Shown here in pieces: positions 1-7,900 of a stretch of 64,000 nt of DNA. The position numbers and the translations under genes are program-made. Position 1 is the first letter of the stretch, and every line of letters begins with the position of its first letter. A model generated the notes under the pieces. The model had not been told where the DNA came from. It saw only the letters and a program-made list of their open reading frames with translations, and searched no databases. Source of the DNA: Phenylobacterium haematophilum (GTDB lineage: Bacteria > Pseudomonadota > Alphaproteobacteria > Caulobacterales > Caulobacteraceae); assembly GCF_014196295.1 (NCBI RefSeq), contig NZ_JACIDK010000002.1:310001-374000 (forward strand), given 5' to 3'.

Positions 1-45
1 GTCGAGCTCGACCCGACCCCCACGGTGCACAGGGCGCCCCAATGA
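1..45 (+). CDS. 3' end of an upstream gene, probably trpB (partial)
   Basis: The window opens inside a reading frame whose last 14 codons read VELDPTPTVHRAPQ and stop with TGA at 43-45. The trpA ATG at 42-44 overlaps that stop as ATGA, a sign of translational coupling. Because trpB normally precedes trpA, this is probably the C-terminus of tryptophan synthase beta, but the short tail is not diagnostic and the identity rests on position alone. Confidence 0.4.
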   Translation, partial: VELDPTPTVHRAPQ

Positions 46-875
46 CGAAATCCCGTATCGAAGCCCGCTTCGCCCAACTGAAGGCGGAGAACCGGGCGGC
101 GTTCGTCGCCTATGTGATGGCCGGCGATCCCGACTACGCGACCGGCCTGGAGATTCTGCAGGGGCTGCCCGGCGCCGGCGCGGACCTCATCGAGGTCGGC
201 TTCCCGTTCTCCGACCCGATGGCAGAGGGGCCCCCGATCCAGCGCGCCGCCCAGCGGGCGCTGGCGAACGGCCAGACCCTTAACAAGACCCTCGAGATGG
301 TGGCCCAGTTCCGGAAGGGCGACCAGACCACGCCGATCATCATGATGGGCTACGCCAATCCGCTGGTGCACCACGGCTACGCGGCCTTCGCGCGCGACGC
401 GGCGGCGGCCGGGGTCGATGGCGTGATCTGCGTCGACATCCCGCCGGAAGAGGCCGATCCGCTGGCCGACGCCCTGGACGCGAACGAGCTGTCGCTGATC
501 CGCCTGGCGACCCCGACCAGCGACGACAAGCGGCTGCCGGTGGTGATTCGCCGGACTTCGGGCTTCGTCTACTATGTCTCCGTCGCCGGGGTGACCGGCG
601 TGAAGGAAGCCGACGCCGCCGCGGTGGCCCCGAACGTCGAGCGCATCCGCGCCGCGTCGGGCCTGCCGGTGGCCGTGGGCTTCGGAATCAAGACGCCCGA
701 GCGTGCGGCCGAGATCGCCCGCGTGGCGGATGCAGCGGTGGTCGGTTCGGCGCTTGTCGAAGAGGTCGCAACAGGCGTGGCAATGAACGAATCTGTGACC
801 GCCCGGGTTCTTTCCAAAGTAGAATCCTTGGCTAAGGCTGTGCGCTCCGCGCGAGTCGAAAGCCTCACGGTGTAG
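42..875 (+). CDS. trpA: Tryptophan synthase alpha subunit
   Basis: 277-residue TIM-barrel protein that cleaves indole-3-glycerol phosphate to indole and glyceraldehyde-3-phosphate in the TrpA2B2 complex, the last step of tryptophan synthesis in the cytoplasm. The start of the barrel carries GADLIEVGFPFSDP with the catalytic Glu at residue 51, and the phosphate-binding end reads VAVGFGIKTPE and VVGSALVE. The residue aligned with the second catalytic acid of E. coli TrpA (Asp60) is Glu62 here (PMAEGPPIQ). It overlaps the preceding gene by 4 nt and is followed 6 nt later by accD, so a trp-accD-folC operon is likely. Length is normal for the family. Confidence 0.96.
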   Translation: MTKSRIEARFAQLKAENRAAFVAYVMAGDPDYATGLEILQGLPGAGADLIEVGFPFSDPMAEGPPIQRAAQRALANGQTLNKTLEMVAQFRKGDQTTPIIMMGYANPLVHHGYAAFARDAAAAGVDGVICVDIPPEEADPLADALDANELSLIRLATPTSDDKRLPVVIRRTSGFVYYVSVAGVTGVKEADAAAVAPNVERIRAASGLPVAVGFGIKTPERAAEIARVADAAVVGSALVEEVATGVAMNESVTARVLSKVESLAKAVRSARVESLTV

Positions 876-881
876 AACCCA

Positions 882-1811
882 ATGGCGATGGCTGAACAGC
901 GAAACGACAAACCGGGCAAAGGCCCTCAGGCGCCCCGCGAACGCCGCGGCTGGCTGTCCCGGATCGCGCCCGGCGTGCGCAATCTCGTGGCCAAGCGCGA
1001 GACCCCGGAGAACCTCTGGGTCAAGTGCCCCGACACCGGCGAGATGATCTACCGCTCGGACCTGGAGGCGGCCCTGTGGGTCACTCCGTCCGGCCACCAC
1101 ATGCGGATCGGCGCCGAGCAGCGCCTGCGCTACACCTTCGACGACGGCCAGTACGAGAAGCTGGAAGCGCCGAAGGGCGTGGTCGACGACCCGCTGAAGT
1201 TCCCCGACACCAAGCCCTACATGGAACGCCTGAAGGCGGCCCGGAAGGCGAGCGGCGCGCAGGACGCGATGAGCTCGGGCGTCGGAACCATCGAGGGCGT
1301 GCCCTGCGTCGTCTCGGTGCAGGACTTCAGCTTCATGGGCGGTTCGCTCAGCGTCGGCGTCGGCGAGGCCTTCATCAAGGCCGCGCAGGAAGCCGTGAAG
1401 CGCGGCGTGCCCTATGTGATCTTCACCGCCGCCGGCGGCGCGCGCATGCAGGAGGGCACGCTGGCCCTGATGCAGATGGCCCGCACCACCCTGGCGCTCA
1501 ACGAGGTCAAGGCCGCCGGCCTGCCCTACATCGTGGTGCTGACCGACCCGACCACGGGCGGGGTCTCGGCCTCGTACGCGATGCTCGGCGACATCCACCT
1601 GGCCGAGCCGAACGCCATGGTCGCCTTCGCCGGCCGCCGGGTGATCGAGCAGACCATCCGCGAGACGCTGCCGCCGGGTTTCCAGCGCGCCGAATTCCTG
1701 GTCGAACGCGGCCAGATCGACCGCGTGGTGACCCGCGCCGAGATGCGGCCCGTGCTGGGTTCGCTGCTCAAGACCCTGATGATGGGGCGCGACCGTTCGA
1801 AAGCCGCCTAA
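882..1811 (+). CDS. accD: Acetyl-CoA carboxylase carboxyltransferase subunit beta
   Basis: 309-residue beta subunit of the carboxyltransferase that moves the carboxyl group from biotin to acetyl-CoA, the committed step of fatty-acid synthesis (partner AccA, not in the window). The crotonase-fold core is clear: FTAAGGARMQEG and LTDPTTGGVSASYAMLGD. The N-terminal zinc-ribbon region is degenerate. Where the family has CxxCG then CPxC, this protein reads KCPDTG (Cys49 only) and VTPSGHHMR, so three of four zinc ligands are absent. I believe related Caulobacteraceae AccD proteins share this, from memory. It starts at ATG 882; a second in-frame ATG follows at 888. Confidence 0.95.
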   Translation: MAMAEQRNDKPGKGPQAPRERRGWLSRIAPGVRNLVAKRETPENLWVKCPDTGEMIYRSDLEAALWVTPSGHHMRIGAEQRLRYTFDDGQYEKLEAPKGVVDDPLKFPDTKPYMERLKAARKASGAQDAMSSGVGTIEGVPCVVSVQDFSFMGGSLSVGVGEAFIKAAQEAVKRGVPYVIFTAAGGARMQEGTLALMQMARTTLALNEVKAAGLPYIVVLTDPTTGGVSASYAMLGDIHLAEPNAMVAFAGRRVIEQTIRETLPPGFQRAEFLVERGQIDRVVTRAEMRPVLGSLLKTLMMGRDRSKAA

Positions 1812-1843
1812 GGTTTCTCACGCAATTGCCTGAGCCCCGCTCG

Positions 1844-1973
1844 TTCCTCCCCTGCCAAGCGGGGGAGGGGGACCACGCGCAGCGTGGTGGAGGGGGCAAG
1901 CCCCATCCTCAGCATCCGCCGCTCGCCCCCTCCACCGCTTCGCGGTCCCCCTCCCGCACAGCTGGCGGAGGAA
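1844..1973. repeat. Imperfect palindromic intergenic repeat
   Basis: The accD-folC gap is a large imperfect inverted repeat. The left arm runs TTCCTCC, then GGGGGAGGGGGACC; the right arm runs GGTCCCCCTCCC, then GGAGGAA. Internal dyads (CCACGCGCAGCGTGG and ACCGCTTCGCGGT) lie near each end. It resembles the GC-rich palindromic elements scattered between alphaproteobacterial genes. It would be transcribed as a long hairpin between accD and folC. Confidence 0.7.
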
Positions 1974-1991
1974 AAGGTCAGGACCCCGCTC

Positions 1992-3311
1992 ATGTATGAT
2001 CCCATCCGTGCTTCGGACGAGGCGATCCTGCGGCTGCGGGCGCACCATCCCTCGCTGATCGACCTGACGACCGGCCGCGTCGAGCGGCTGCTGGCGGCGC
2101 TGGGCCATCCGGAGCGCAGGCTGCCGCCGGTGATCCATGTCGCGGGCACCAACGGCAAGGGCTCGACCGTCTCCTACCTGCGGGCGATCGCCGAGGCGGC
2201 CGGCCTGAAGGTCCATGTCATCACCTCGCCGCACCTGGTGCGGTTCGCCGAGCGGATCCGAGTGGCGGGCGAGCTGATCAGCGACGCGCGGATGAGCGAG
2301 CTGATCGACAAGCTCGAGACGGCCAACGCCGGGGAGCCGATCAGCTTCTTCGAGATCACCACCGTGCTCGCGATCCAGGCCTTCGCCGAGACGCCGGCCG
2401 ACCTCTGCATCGTCGAGGTGGGGCTGGGCGGTCGGTTCGACGCCACCAACATTTTCGACGCCCCCGCCGTCAGCGTCATCACCCCGGTCGACTACGATCA
2501 CCTGGAGATGCTGGGGCCGGAGCTTTCCAAGATTGCCTGGGAGAAGGCCGGGATCATCAAACGCGGCCGCCCGGTCGTGGTCGCCCGGCAGATGGAGGAG
2601 GGCGAGGCCGTCATCCTGGAGGAGGCCGAGAAGCTGGACGCGCCGGTCACCCTCATGGGCCGCGATTTCGACGCCTGGGAAGAGCGCGGCCGGCTGCTCG
2701 TGCAGATGCCCGACCAGCTCTACGACCTGCCGGCGCCCAGCCTGTTCGGCGGCTACCAGTTCGCCAACGCCGGCCTGGCCGTGGCCGCGGCGCTGGCGCT
2801 GGGCGATCCGCGCATCGACGAGGCGGCGCTGGCCAAGGGCGTCTCCAGCGCCGTCTGGCCGGCCAGATTCCAGCGGCTGACCAAAGGGCCGATGGCGCAT
2901 CTGGCCGCCGAGCGTGGTTCTGACCTGTGGCTGGACGGCGGGCACAATCCTCACGCCGGCCGGGCCCTGGCCGAGGCGGCCGGGCGGCTGACGGCGCGCG
3001 ATCCGCGGCCGCTGGTGCTGGTCGCCGCGATGTTCGCCCGCAAGGACGCCCTGGGCTTCTTCCAGCCCTTTGCCGATCTCAAGCCGACCGTGTTCGCCAC
3101 CACCTTCGATTCGCCCAATGCGGCGCCGGCCGACGAACTGGCCGCCGCCGCCGCCCAGGCCGGCCTGGCGGTGGAGGAGGTCGCCGACGTGACGGAAGGC
3201 GTGCGCCGCGCCCTGGCCATGCCGGGACCTGCGCCGCACATCCTGATCTGCGGCGGACTGCACTTCGCCGGCGAGGTGCTGGCCATGAGCCCCGAGACCT
3301 GGCCGACATGA
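1992..3311 (+). CDS. folC: Bifunctional dihydrofolate synthase / folylpolyglutamate synthase
   Basis: 439 residues. FolC ligases add glutamate to dihydropteroate and to tetrahydrofolates using ATP. The P-loop reads VAGTNGKGSTVSYL near the N-terminus, followed by the family signatures TSPHLVRFAERIRV and VGLGGRFDATN; the C-terminal Mur-ligase-like domain contains WLDGGHNPHAGRAL. The open frame extends upstream to 1884, but the first 36 codons would be translated from the palindromic repeat and look unlike FolC, so the ATG at 1992 (AGGA eight bases upstream) is chosen. The stop overlaps the next gene's ATG (ATGA). Confidence 0.93.
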   Translation: MYDPIRASDEAILRLRAHHPSLIDLTTGRVERLLAALGHPERRLPPVIHVAGTNGKGSTVSYLRAIAEAAGLKVHVITSPHLVRFAERIRVAGELISDARMSELIDKLETANAGEPISFFEITTVLAIQAFAETPADLCIVEVGLGGRFDATNIFDAPAVSVITPVDYDHLEMLGPELSKIAWEKAGIIKRGRPVVVARQMEEGEAVILEEAEKLDAPVTLMGRDFDAWEERGRLLVQMPDQLYDLPAPSLFGGYQFANAGLAVAAALALGDPRIDEAALAKGVSSAVWPARFQRLTKGPMAHLAAERGSDLWLDGGHNPHAGRALAEAAGRLTARDPRPLVLVAAMFARKDALGFFQPFADLKPTVFATTFDSPNAAPADELAAAAAQAGLAVEEVADVTEGVRRALAMPGPAPHILICGGLHFAGEVLAMSPETWPT

Positions 3312-3991
3312 TCCCCTGGGTTCACCTGGGAACCGCAGTCGTGCCGGGCGACGGCGGCGAACTGCGGCTCATGCAGCGCGGGACCGAGTTTTCGATCATG
3401 TCGGGGGCCATCGAACTGATGAGCAGCCGACTCAGCGGATCGGAGAAGGCCCTGGCCACCCTGCCCTGCGAGCGCCTCAAGGCTCGGCCAAGGCCGCACT
3501 TCCTGATCGGCGGCTTCGGCATGGGCTTTACCCTGCGCGCTGCCCTGGAGAACCTGGGCCCGTCGGCGCAGGTCACGGTCGGCGAACTGGTGCCCGAGAT
3601 CATCGACTGGGCGCGCGGACCGATGGCCCATATGTCGGGCGAATGCCTGAAGGATCCGCGCGTGACGATCGCGCTAGGAGACGTGGGCGACCTGATCCGC
3701 GCGGGCCGCGAGAGCTACGACGCCATCCTGCTGGATGTCGACAATGGGCCGGAGGGTCTGAGCCGGGCGGAGAACGACAGGCTGTACAGCGACAGCGGCC
3801 TGGCCGCGGCGCGTCGCGCCCTTCGGCCGGGCGGAATCCTGGCCGTCTGGTCGTCAGCCCGCGACGAGCGCTTCACCAAGCGTCTGCGCAAGGCGGGCTA
3901 CGATGTAGAGGAAGTAGGGGTGCGCGCCACGGGTGGCAAGCGCGGCGCGCGGCACGTCATCTGGATGGCGACGGCGCCCGCGAAAGGCTGA
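3308..3991 (+). CDS. Spermidine synthase-like Rossmann-fold protein
   Basis: 227-residue protein of the spermidine synthase/SAM-methyltransferase fold. The nucleotide-binding loop reads FLIGGFGMGFTLRAAL, followed by VTVGELVPEIIDWARG (acidic residue at the end of strand 2), ILLDVDNGPEGL (strand 4) and LRPGGILAVWSSA (strand 5). It is shorter than a full spermidine synthase and lacks the usual N-terminal beta domain, so aminopropyltransferase activity is unproven; a methyltransferase role is possible. The start is set by the 4-nt ATGA overlap with folC, which makes it the last gene of the trpA-accD-folC run. Confidence 0.75.
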   Translation: MIPWVHLGTAVVPGDGGELRLMQRGTEFSIMSGAIELMSSRLSGSEKALATLPCERLKARPRPHFLIGGFGMGFTLRAALENLGPSAQVTVGELVPEIIDWARGPMAHMSGECLKDPRVTIALGDVGDLIRAGRESYDAILLDVDNGPEGLSRAENDRLYSDSGLAAARRALRPGGILAVWSSARDERFTKRLRKAGYDVEEVGVRATGGKRGARHVIWMATAPAKG

Positions 3992-4014
3992 CGCAGCCGG
4001 AAGGCCCGGCTGCG
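3992..4014. terminator. Hairpin between convergent genes
   Basis: A perfect 9-bp stem CGCAGCCGG / CCGGCTGCG with a 5-nt loop sits directly after the stop at 3991 and before the trxA stop on the other strand. There is no strong T-run on either side, so it may be a weak bidirectional terminator. Confidence 0.5.
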
Positions 4015-4024
4015 CCGCGTAAGC

Positions 4025-4348
4025 TTAGATGCCGGCCTCGTTAAGCCACTCGACGATCTTCTGCTTGGGCATGGCGCCGACCTTCATCGAGGCCATCTGG
4101 CCGCCCTTGAACAGCATCATCGTCGGGATGCCGCGTACGCCGTAGCGCGAGGGAGTGGTCGGGCTGTCTTCGATGTTCAGCTTGGCCACGGTGACCTGCT
4201 CGCCGAGCTCGGCGGCGATCTGCTCCAGGGCCGGAGCGATTTGCTTACAGGGGCCGCACCACTCGGCCCAAAAGTCCACCAGCACAGGCTTGGAAGCCTG
4301 CAGGACGTCCTTGTCGAAGGATTCGTCCGTGACCGTCACGGTGCTCAT
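4025..4348 (-). CDS. trxA: Thioredoxin
   Basis: 107-residue cytoplasmic thioredoxin, a dithiol reductant for ribonucleotide reductase and other targets. The active site is WAEWCGPCKQIAP with Cys31 and Cys34, and the cis-proline loop reads GIPTMMLF. Length and the single-domain layout are typical of TrxA. It lies about 80 bp downstream of addA on the same strand, and an AGGAG element precedes the ATG at 4348. Confidence 0.96.
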   Translation of the reverse strand: MSTVTVTDESFDKDVLQASKPVLVDFWAEWCGPCKQIAPALEQIAAELGEQVTVAKLNIEDSPTTPSRYGVRGIPTMMLFKGGQMASMKVGAMPKQKIVEWLNEAGI

Positions 4349-4429
4349 GAAAAGCTCCTTATAGCCCAGCCGGAAGAACGCGTGGCTGCGGCTCTCGATC
4401 CGCCGATGTAGGCGGGCATGGCTCTGGTA

Positions 4430-7400
4430 TCAACCTTCACGATGGAGGTCGGCAAGGGTCTGCCGCCACAGGTTTTCTGGAACCGCCATCAGCTTCGGAC
4501 CATCGGTCCAGACCAGAGCCGCCTCGATGCGCCGGCCTTCGAAGATGTCCTCCAACACCGCGGCGTAGATCGCCATCTGCCGCAGATAGGCGTGATCGGC
4601 GTCCTCAATGCGTTCGGGCGAGGGGCGGTTGGTCTTGAAATCCGCCACCAGGACACGGTCTTGCAGCACCACCAGTCGGTCGATGCGGCCGGAAATCGCC
4701 AGGCCTGGCGGCAGGCCGCGCGCGGTTCCGGCGACCGAGACTTCAGCGCGGCTGCCGGGGCCGAACACCTCGGCGAAACGGGCGTCGGTCAGCACGCCCA
4801 GGGCCGCGGCGGTCATCTCGGCTCGCTGCTCAGGCGACAGATCAAGTTCGCGCGAGAGGATGCGCGCGGCGGCGGACTCGCGCTCCGCGGGCGGGAGATC
4901 GGGCAAGATCTGCAGCAGGCGGTGAATGAGGTCTCCGCGCCGGAAGCGGCCGAGACCATCGCTGCGGATCAATGGCGAGGTGGCGGGCGTGGCCACGTCC
5001 TCGCCCAGTTGGGACGGAGAGGCGTAGCGGGCGAAGGCCTCGGCCGGCGGGGCGATCTGCGCCCAGGTCGGCAGCGGCGCGGTCGTTTCGGCCTGGGCCT
5101 GGGCGCGGCCCAGAGCGACCGGATCGGGGCCGAAGCGCACGAACTCGCGGCCGCCGCCGACGATGGTGCGCTTCTCGCCGCCGACATCGGCATGGTCGAA
5201 GGCGGCGACGGCCGCACCCCACCAGCCCTTGATGTTCTCTTCCTTGGCGGTGGCCGAGACCCGGCCGCACAGCACCAGCCGGTCGCGGGCGCGGGTCAGG
5301 GCGACGTAGAGCAGGCGCGCGGCCTCTTCCTCGTCCTTGCGGGCGCGCCATTCGCGGGCCTCCAGCGACGCGGCGCAGTCGGTCCCCTTGGACGTGCTCC
5401 AGAGGAAGCCGCCTTCCTGGGTCCGCATCAGCGGCGAGCCGCGCGCGGTGCGGCCTAGCGTGGTTTCCGGCAGGAAGACGATCGGCGCCTCCAGGCCCTT
5501 GGCGCCGTGGGCGGTCATCACCCGCACCTCGTCGCGTCCCGCCTCCATCTCGCGTTTAACGGTGATGTCGAGGCTGGCGAGGGCGGCGGCCAGGCTTTCG
5601 AGGTCCTCGACCCCGCGGCCCTCGGCGGCCAAGACTTGGGCGAGGAATTCGTCGAGGGCGTCCTCGGCCTCGGCGCCCAGGCGTTCCATCAGTCGCCGGC
5701 GCATCGAGCGGCCGTCGGCATCCCGCAGAGCCAGCAGCCGCGAGTAGAACTCGAAGGGCCGTGCGGCGCGGTTGGCGCCCAGCCATTCGACCAGGTCGGC
5801 CGCCGCGCCCCACGCTGATGTCTCCTCTCGCCGCCGGCGCAGCAGCGCGGCCAGGTTCTCGCGGCCGCGGCCGTGCGCCAGGGCATAGAGGCTGTCGTCG
5901 GAGAGGTCGCAGAACGGGCTGCGCAGCAGGGCGGCCAGGGTCAGTTCGTCGGCCGGGAACTGGGCGAAGCGCGCGAGGGCCAGCAGGTCGTCGAAGACGA
6001 TGTGCTCGCTGAGCGCCAGCCGGTCGGCGCCGGCCACGGGGATCTTGCGGTGCTTGAGCGCGCGCAGGATCTCCTCGAACAGCGCCCTGCGGCGGCGGAC
6101 CAGGATCAGCACGTCGCCGGCGGTGGCCGGGCGGGGCTGGCGGCTGTCCTTGTCGAGCACGGCGTCCCCGCGCTCGATCAGGGCGGCGATCTCACCGGCG
6201 ATCTTCTCGGCCAGGCGTTTGTTGGCGCTGGCCTGGCCTTCTTCGTCGAGCGGCGCGTCCCAGGCGTCGCGGACGTCGCCCTTCTCCTCGCGCTCCAGCG
6301 GCCAGAGGTCTACGCAGCCGGCGTCCGAGCGCACCGCCCGATGGACGATGGCCTCGGCTTCGACGCGGGGCAGGATGGCGGCGGCCAGCTCCGGCGGGGA
6401 GAAGGCGGCGTCGACGAAACGCAGCACCTGGGGCGTCGAGCGCCAGGAGGTCAGCAGGTCGACGCGCTCGAAGCGGTAGCCGGCGCCGGTGGCGCGCTCG
6501 CGGTGGAATTCGAACTCCTGGATCAGCAGCTCGGGCCGCGCGCCCTGGAAGGAGTAGATCGACTGCTTCTCGTCGCCGACGACGAACATGTTGCGGTCGA
6601 GCAGGCGTTCGGTGGGCTGGCCGGAGCCGGAGAAGAACTCCTCGGTCAGGGCGCGGACGATCTCCCACTGCTCGGGAGCGGTGTCCTGGGCTTCGTCAAC
6701 GAGGACATGATCAACCCCGCCGTCGAGCTTGTAGAGCACCCAGGCCGCCATGGGCCGCGAGGCGACGAGATCGCGTGTTTTTTCAATGAGATCGGTGAAG
6801 TCCAGCGCGCCGGAGGCGGCCTTCTCGATGGCGTAGGCGGCGAGGTAGGCGCTGGCCAGGATCAGCGCGCCGTGGGTGTCTTGGGCGACCCGGGCTGCGC
6901 GGCGGCGTTCGCGGGCGACCTCCAGGCGGTCTTGTTCGGCGAGCAGGAAGAAGCGCAGATCCTCGCGGACCTTGAGATCACCGGTTGTCGCTACCCACGC
7001 TGTCGGCTTGCCCGTCCCCTTATCCGTAAACAGCGCTGCAAGGCAGGCATCCAACCCGGCTTCGGGTTGGAGTGCTGCGAGCAGCAGGTTCGCATCCTTC
7101 CGACGAGCAACGCCGCCCTGGGCCAGCACCTCGACGCAGTCGCGCCAGGCCGAGCGGTTCATCTGCCCCATGGCCTGGGACTCGACCTCGTCGGGATCGG
7201 TCGGAGCGTCGAAGCCGCAGACTTGCCAGACGTCCGCGACAGCGCCTTCCAGGCCGCCGTGACGGTCGAAATAGGCGCCGAGCGCGCCGCGCTGGCTTTC
7301 GAAGCTGGCGAACATGCCCTGGAAGCTCTGGAAGTCGAGGGCGACCGAAAAGCGGGCATAGGCCTGGGCGACGGCGCCCTCGCCGCGCAGGGCGTGACGG

Positions 7401-7900
7401 GCGACGGCCTTTCGCGCGGCGTCGGCGACGGCGGCGCTCGCGCTGTCGTCCATGACCCGGAAGCCGGGCGAGACGCCGGCCTCCAGTGGGAAGCGCCGCA
7501 GCAGCTTTTCGCAGAAGGCGTGGATGGTCTGTATCTTCAGCCCGCCCGGCGTCTCCAGGGCGCTGGCGAACAGGGCGCGGGCCTTGGAGAGGCTGCGCGC
7601 GTCGTAGGCCTGGGGCGCGCGGCCTTCGAGCTTGGCCAGTTCGGCGCGGAGGCTGTCGTCGTCATAGACCGACCACCCGCCCAGCAGATGGTAGAGCCGG
7701 CGCTGCATCTCGGCGGCGGCGGCCTTGGTGTAGGTCACGCAGAGGATGGTCTCGGGCTTCGCGCCCGCGAGCAGCAGGCGGGCCACCCGGTCGATCAGGG
7801 TCTTGGTCTTGCCCGATCCGGCGTTGGCGGTGACGAAGGCCGAGATGGCGGGATCGGCGGCCAGTCGCTGCGGGTCGCCGTCGGTGATGATCGCGTTCAC
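4430..7900 (-). CDS. addA: Double-strand break repair helicase-nuclease AddA
   Basis: 1156-residue UvrD-type helicase with a C-terminal RecB-like nuclease. It acts with AddB as the RecBCD counterpart that resects DNA ends for recombination. Walker A is TANAGSGKTKT around residue 31; Walker B is VDEAQDTAPEQWE; later helicase motifs include VGDEKQSIYSFQGA and MTAHGAKGLEAPIVFLPE. The nuclease motif VADFKTNRPSP lies near residue 1087. The frame is open to 7930, but a GTG at 7900 is preceded by GAGGAGG with 7-nt spacing and overlaps the addB stop as GTGA, so this start is chosen. Confidence 0.95.
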   Translation of the reverse strand: MNAIITDGDPQRLAADPAISAFVTANAGSGKTKTLIDRVARLLLAGAKPETILCVTYTKAAAAEMQRRLYHLLGGWSVYDDDSLRAELAKLEGRAPQAYDARSLSKARALFASALETPGGLKIQTIHAFCEKLLRRFPLEAGVSPGFRVMDDSASAAVADAARKAVARHALRGEGAVAQAYARFSVALDFQSFQGMFASFESQRGALGAYFDRHGGLEGAVADVWQVCGFDAPTDPDEVESQAMGQMNRSAWRDCVEVLAQGGVARRKDANLLLAALQPEAGLDACLAALFTDKGTGKPTAWVATTGDLKVREDLRFFLLAEQDRLEVARERRRAARVAQDTHGALILASAYLAAYAIEKAASGALDFTDLIEKTRDLVASRPMAAWVLYKLDGGVDHVLVDEAQDTAPEQWEIVRALTEEFFSGSGQPTERLLDRNMFVVGDEKQSIYSFQGARPELLIQEFEFHRERATGAGYRFERVDLLTSWRSTPQVLRFVDAAFSPPELAAAILPRVEAEAIVHRAVRSDAGCVDLWPLEREEKGDVRDAWDAPLDEEGQASANKRLAEKIAGEIAALIERGDAVLDKDSRQPRPATAGDVLILVRRRRALFEEILRALKHRKIPVAGADRLALSEHIVFDDLLALARFAQFPADELTLAALLRSPFCDLSDDSLYALAHGRGRENLAALLRRRREETSAWGAAADLVEWLGANRAARPFEFYSRLLALRDADGRSMRRRLMERLGAEAEDALDEFLAQVLAAEGRGVEDLESLAAALASLDITVKREMEAGRDEVRVMTAHGAKGLEAPIVFLPETTLGRTARGSPLMRTQEGGFLWSTSKGTDCAASLEAREWRARKDEEEAARLLYVALTRARDRLVLCGRVSATAKEENIKGWWGAAVAAFDHADVGGEKRTIVGGGREFVRFGPDPVALGRAQAQAETTAPLPTWAQIAPPAEAFARYASPSQLGEDVATPATSPLIRSDGLGRFRRGDLIHRLLQILPDLPPAERESAAARILSRELDLSPEQRAEMTAAALGVLTDARFAEVFGPGSRAEVSVAGTARGLPPGLAISGRIDRLVVLQDRVLVADFKTNRPSPERIEDADHAYLRQMAIYAAVLEDIFEGRRIEAALVWTDGPKLMAVPENLWRQTLADLHREG

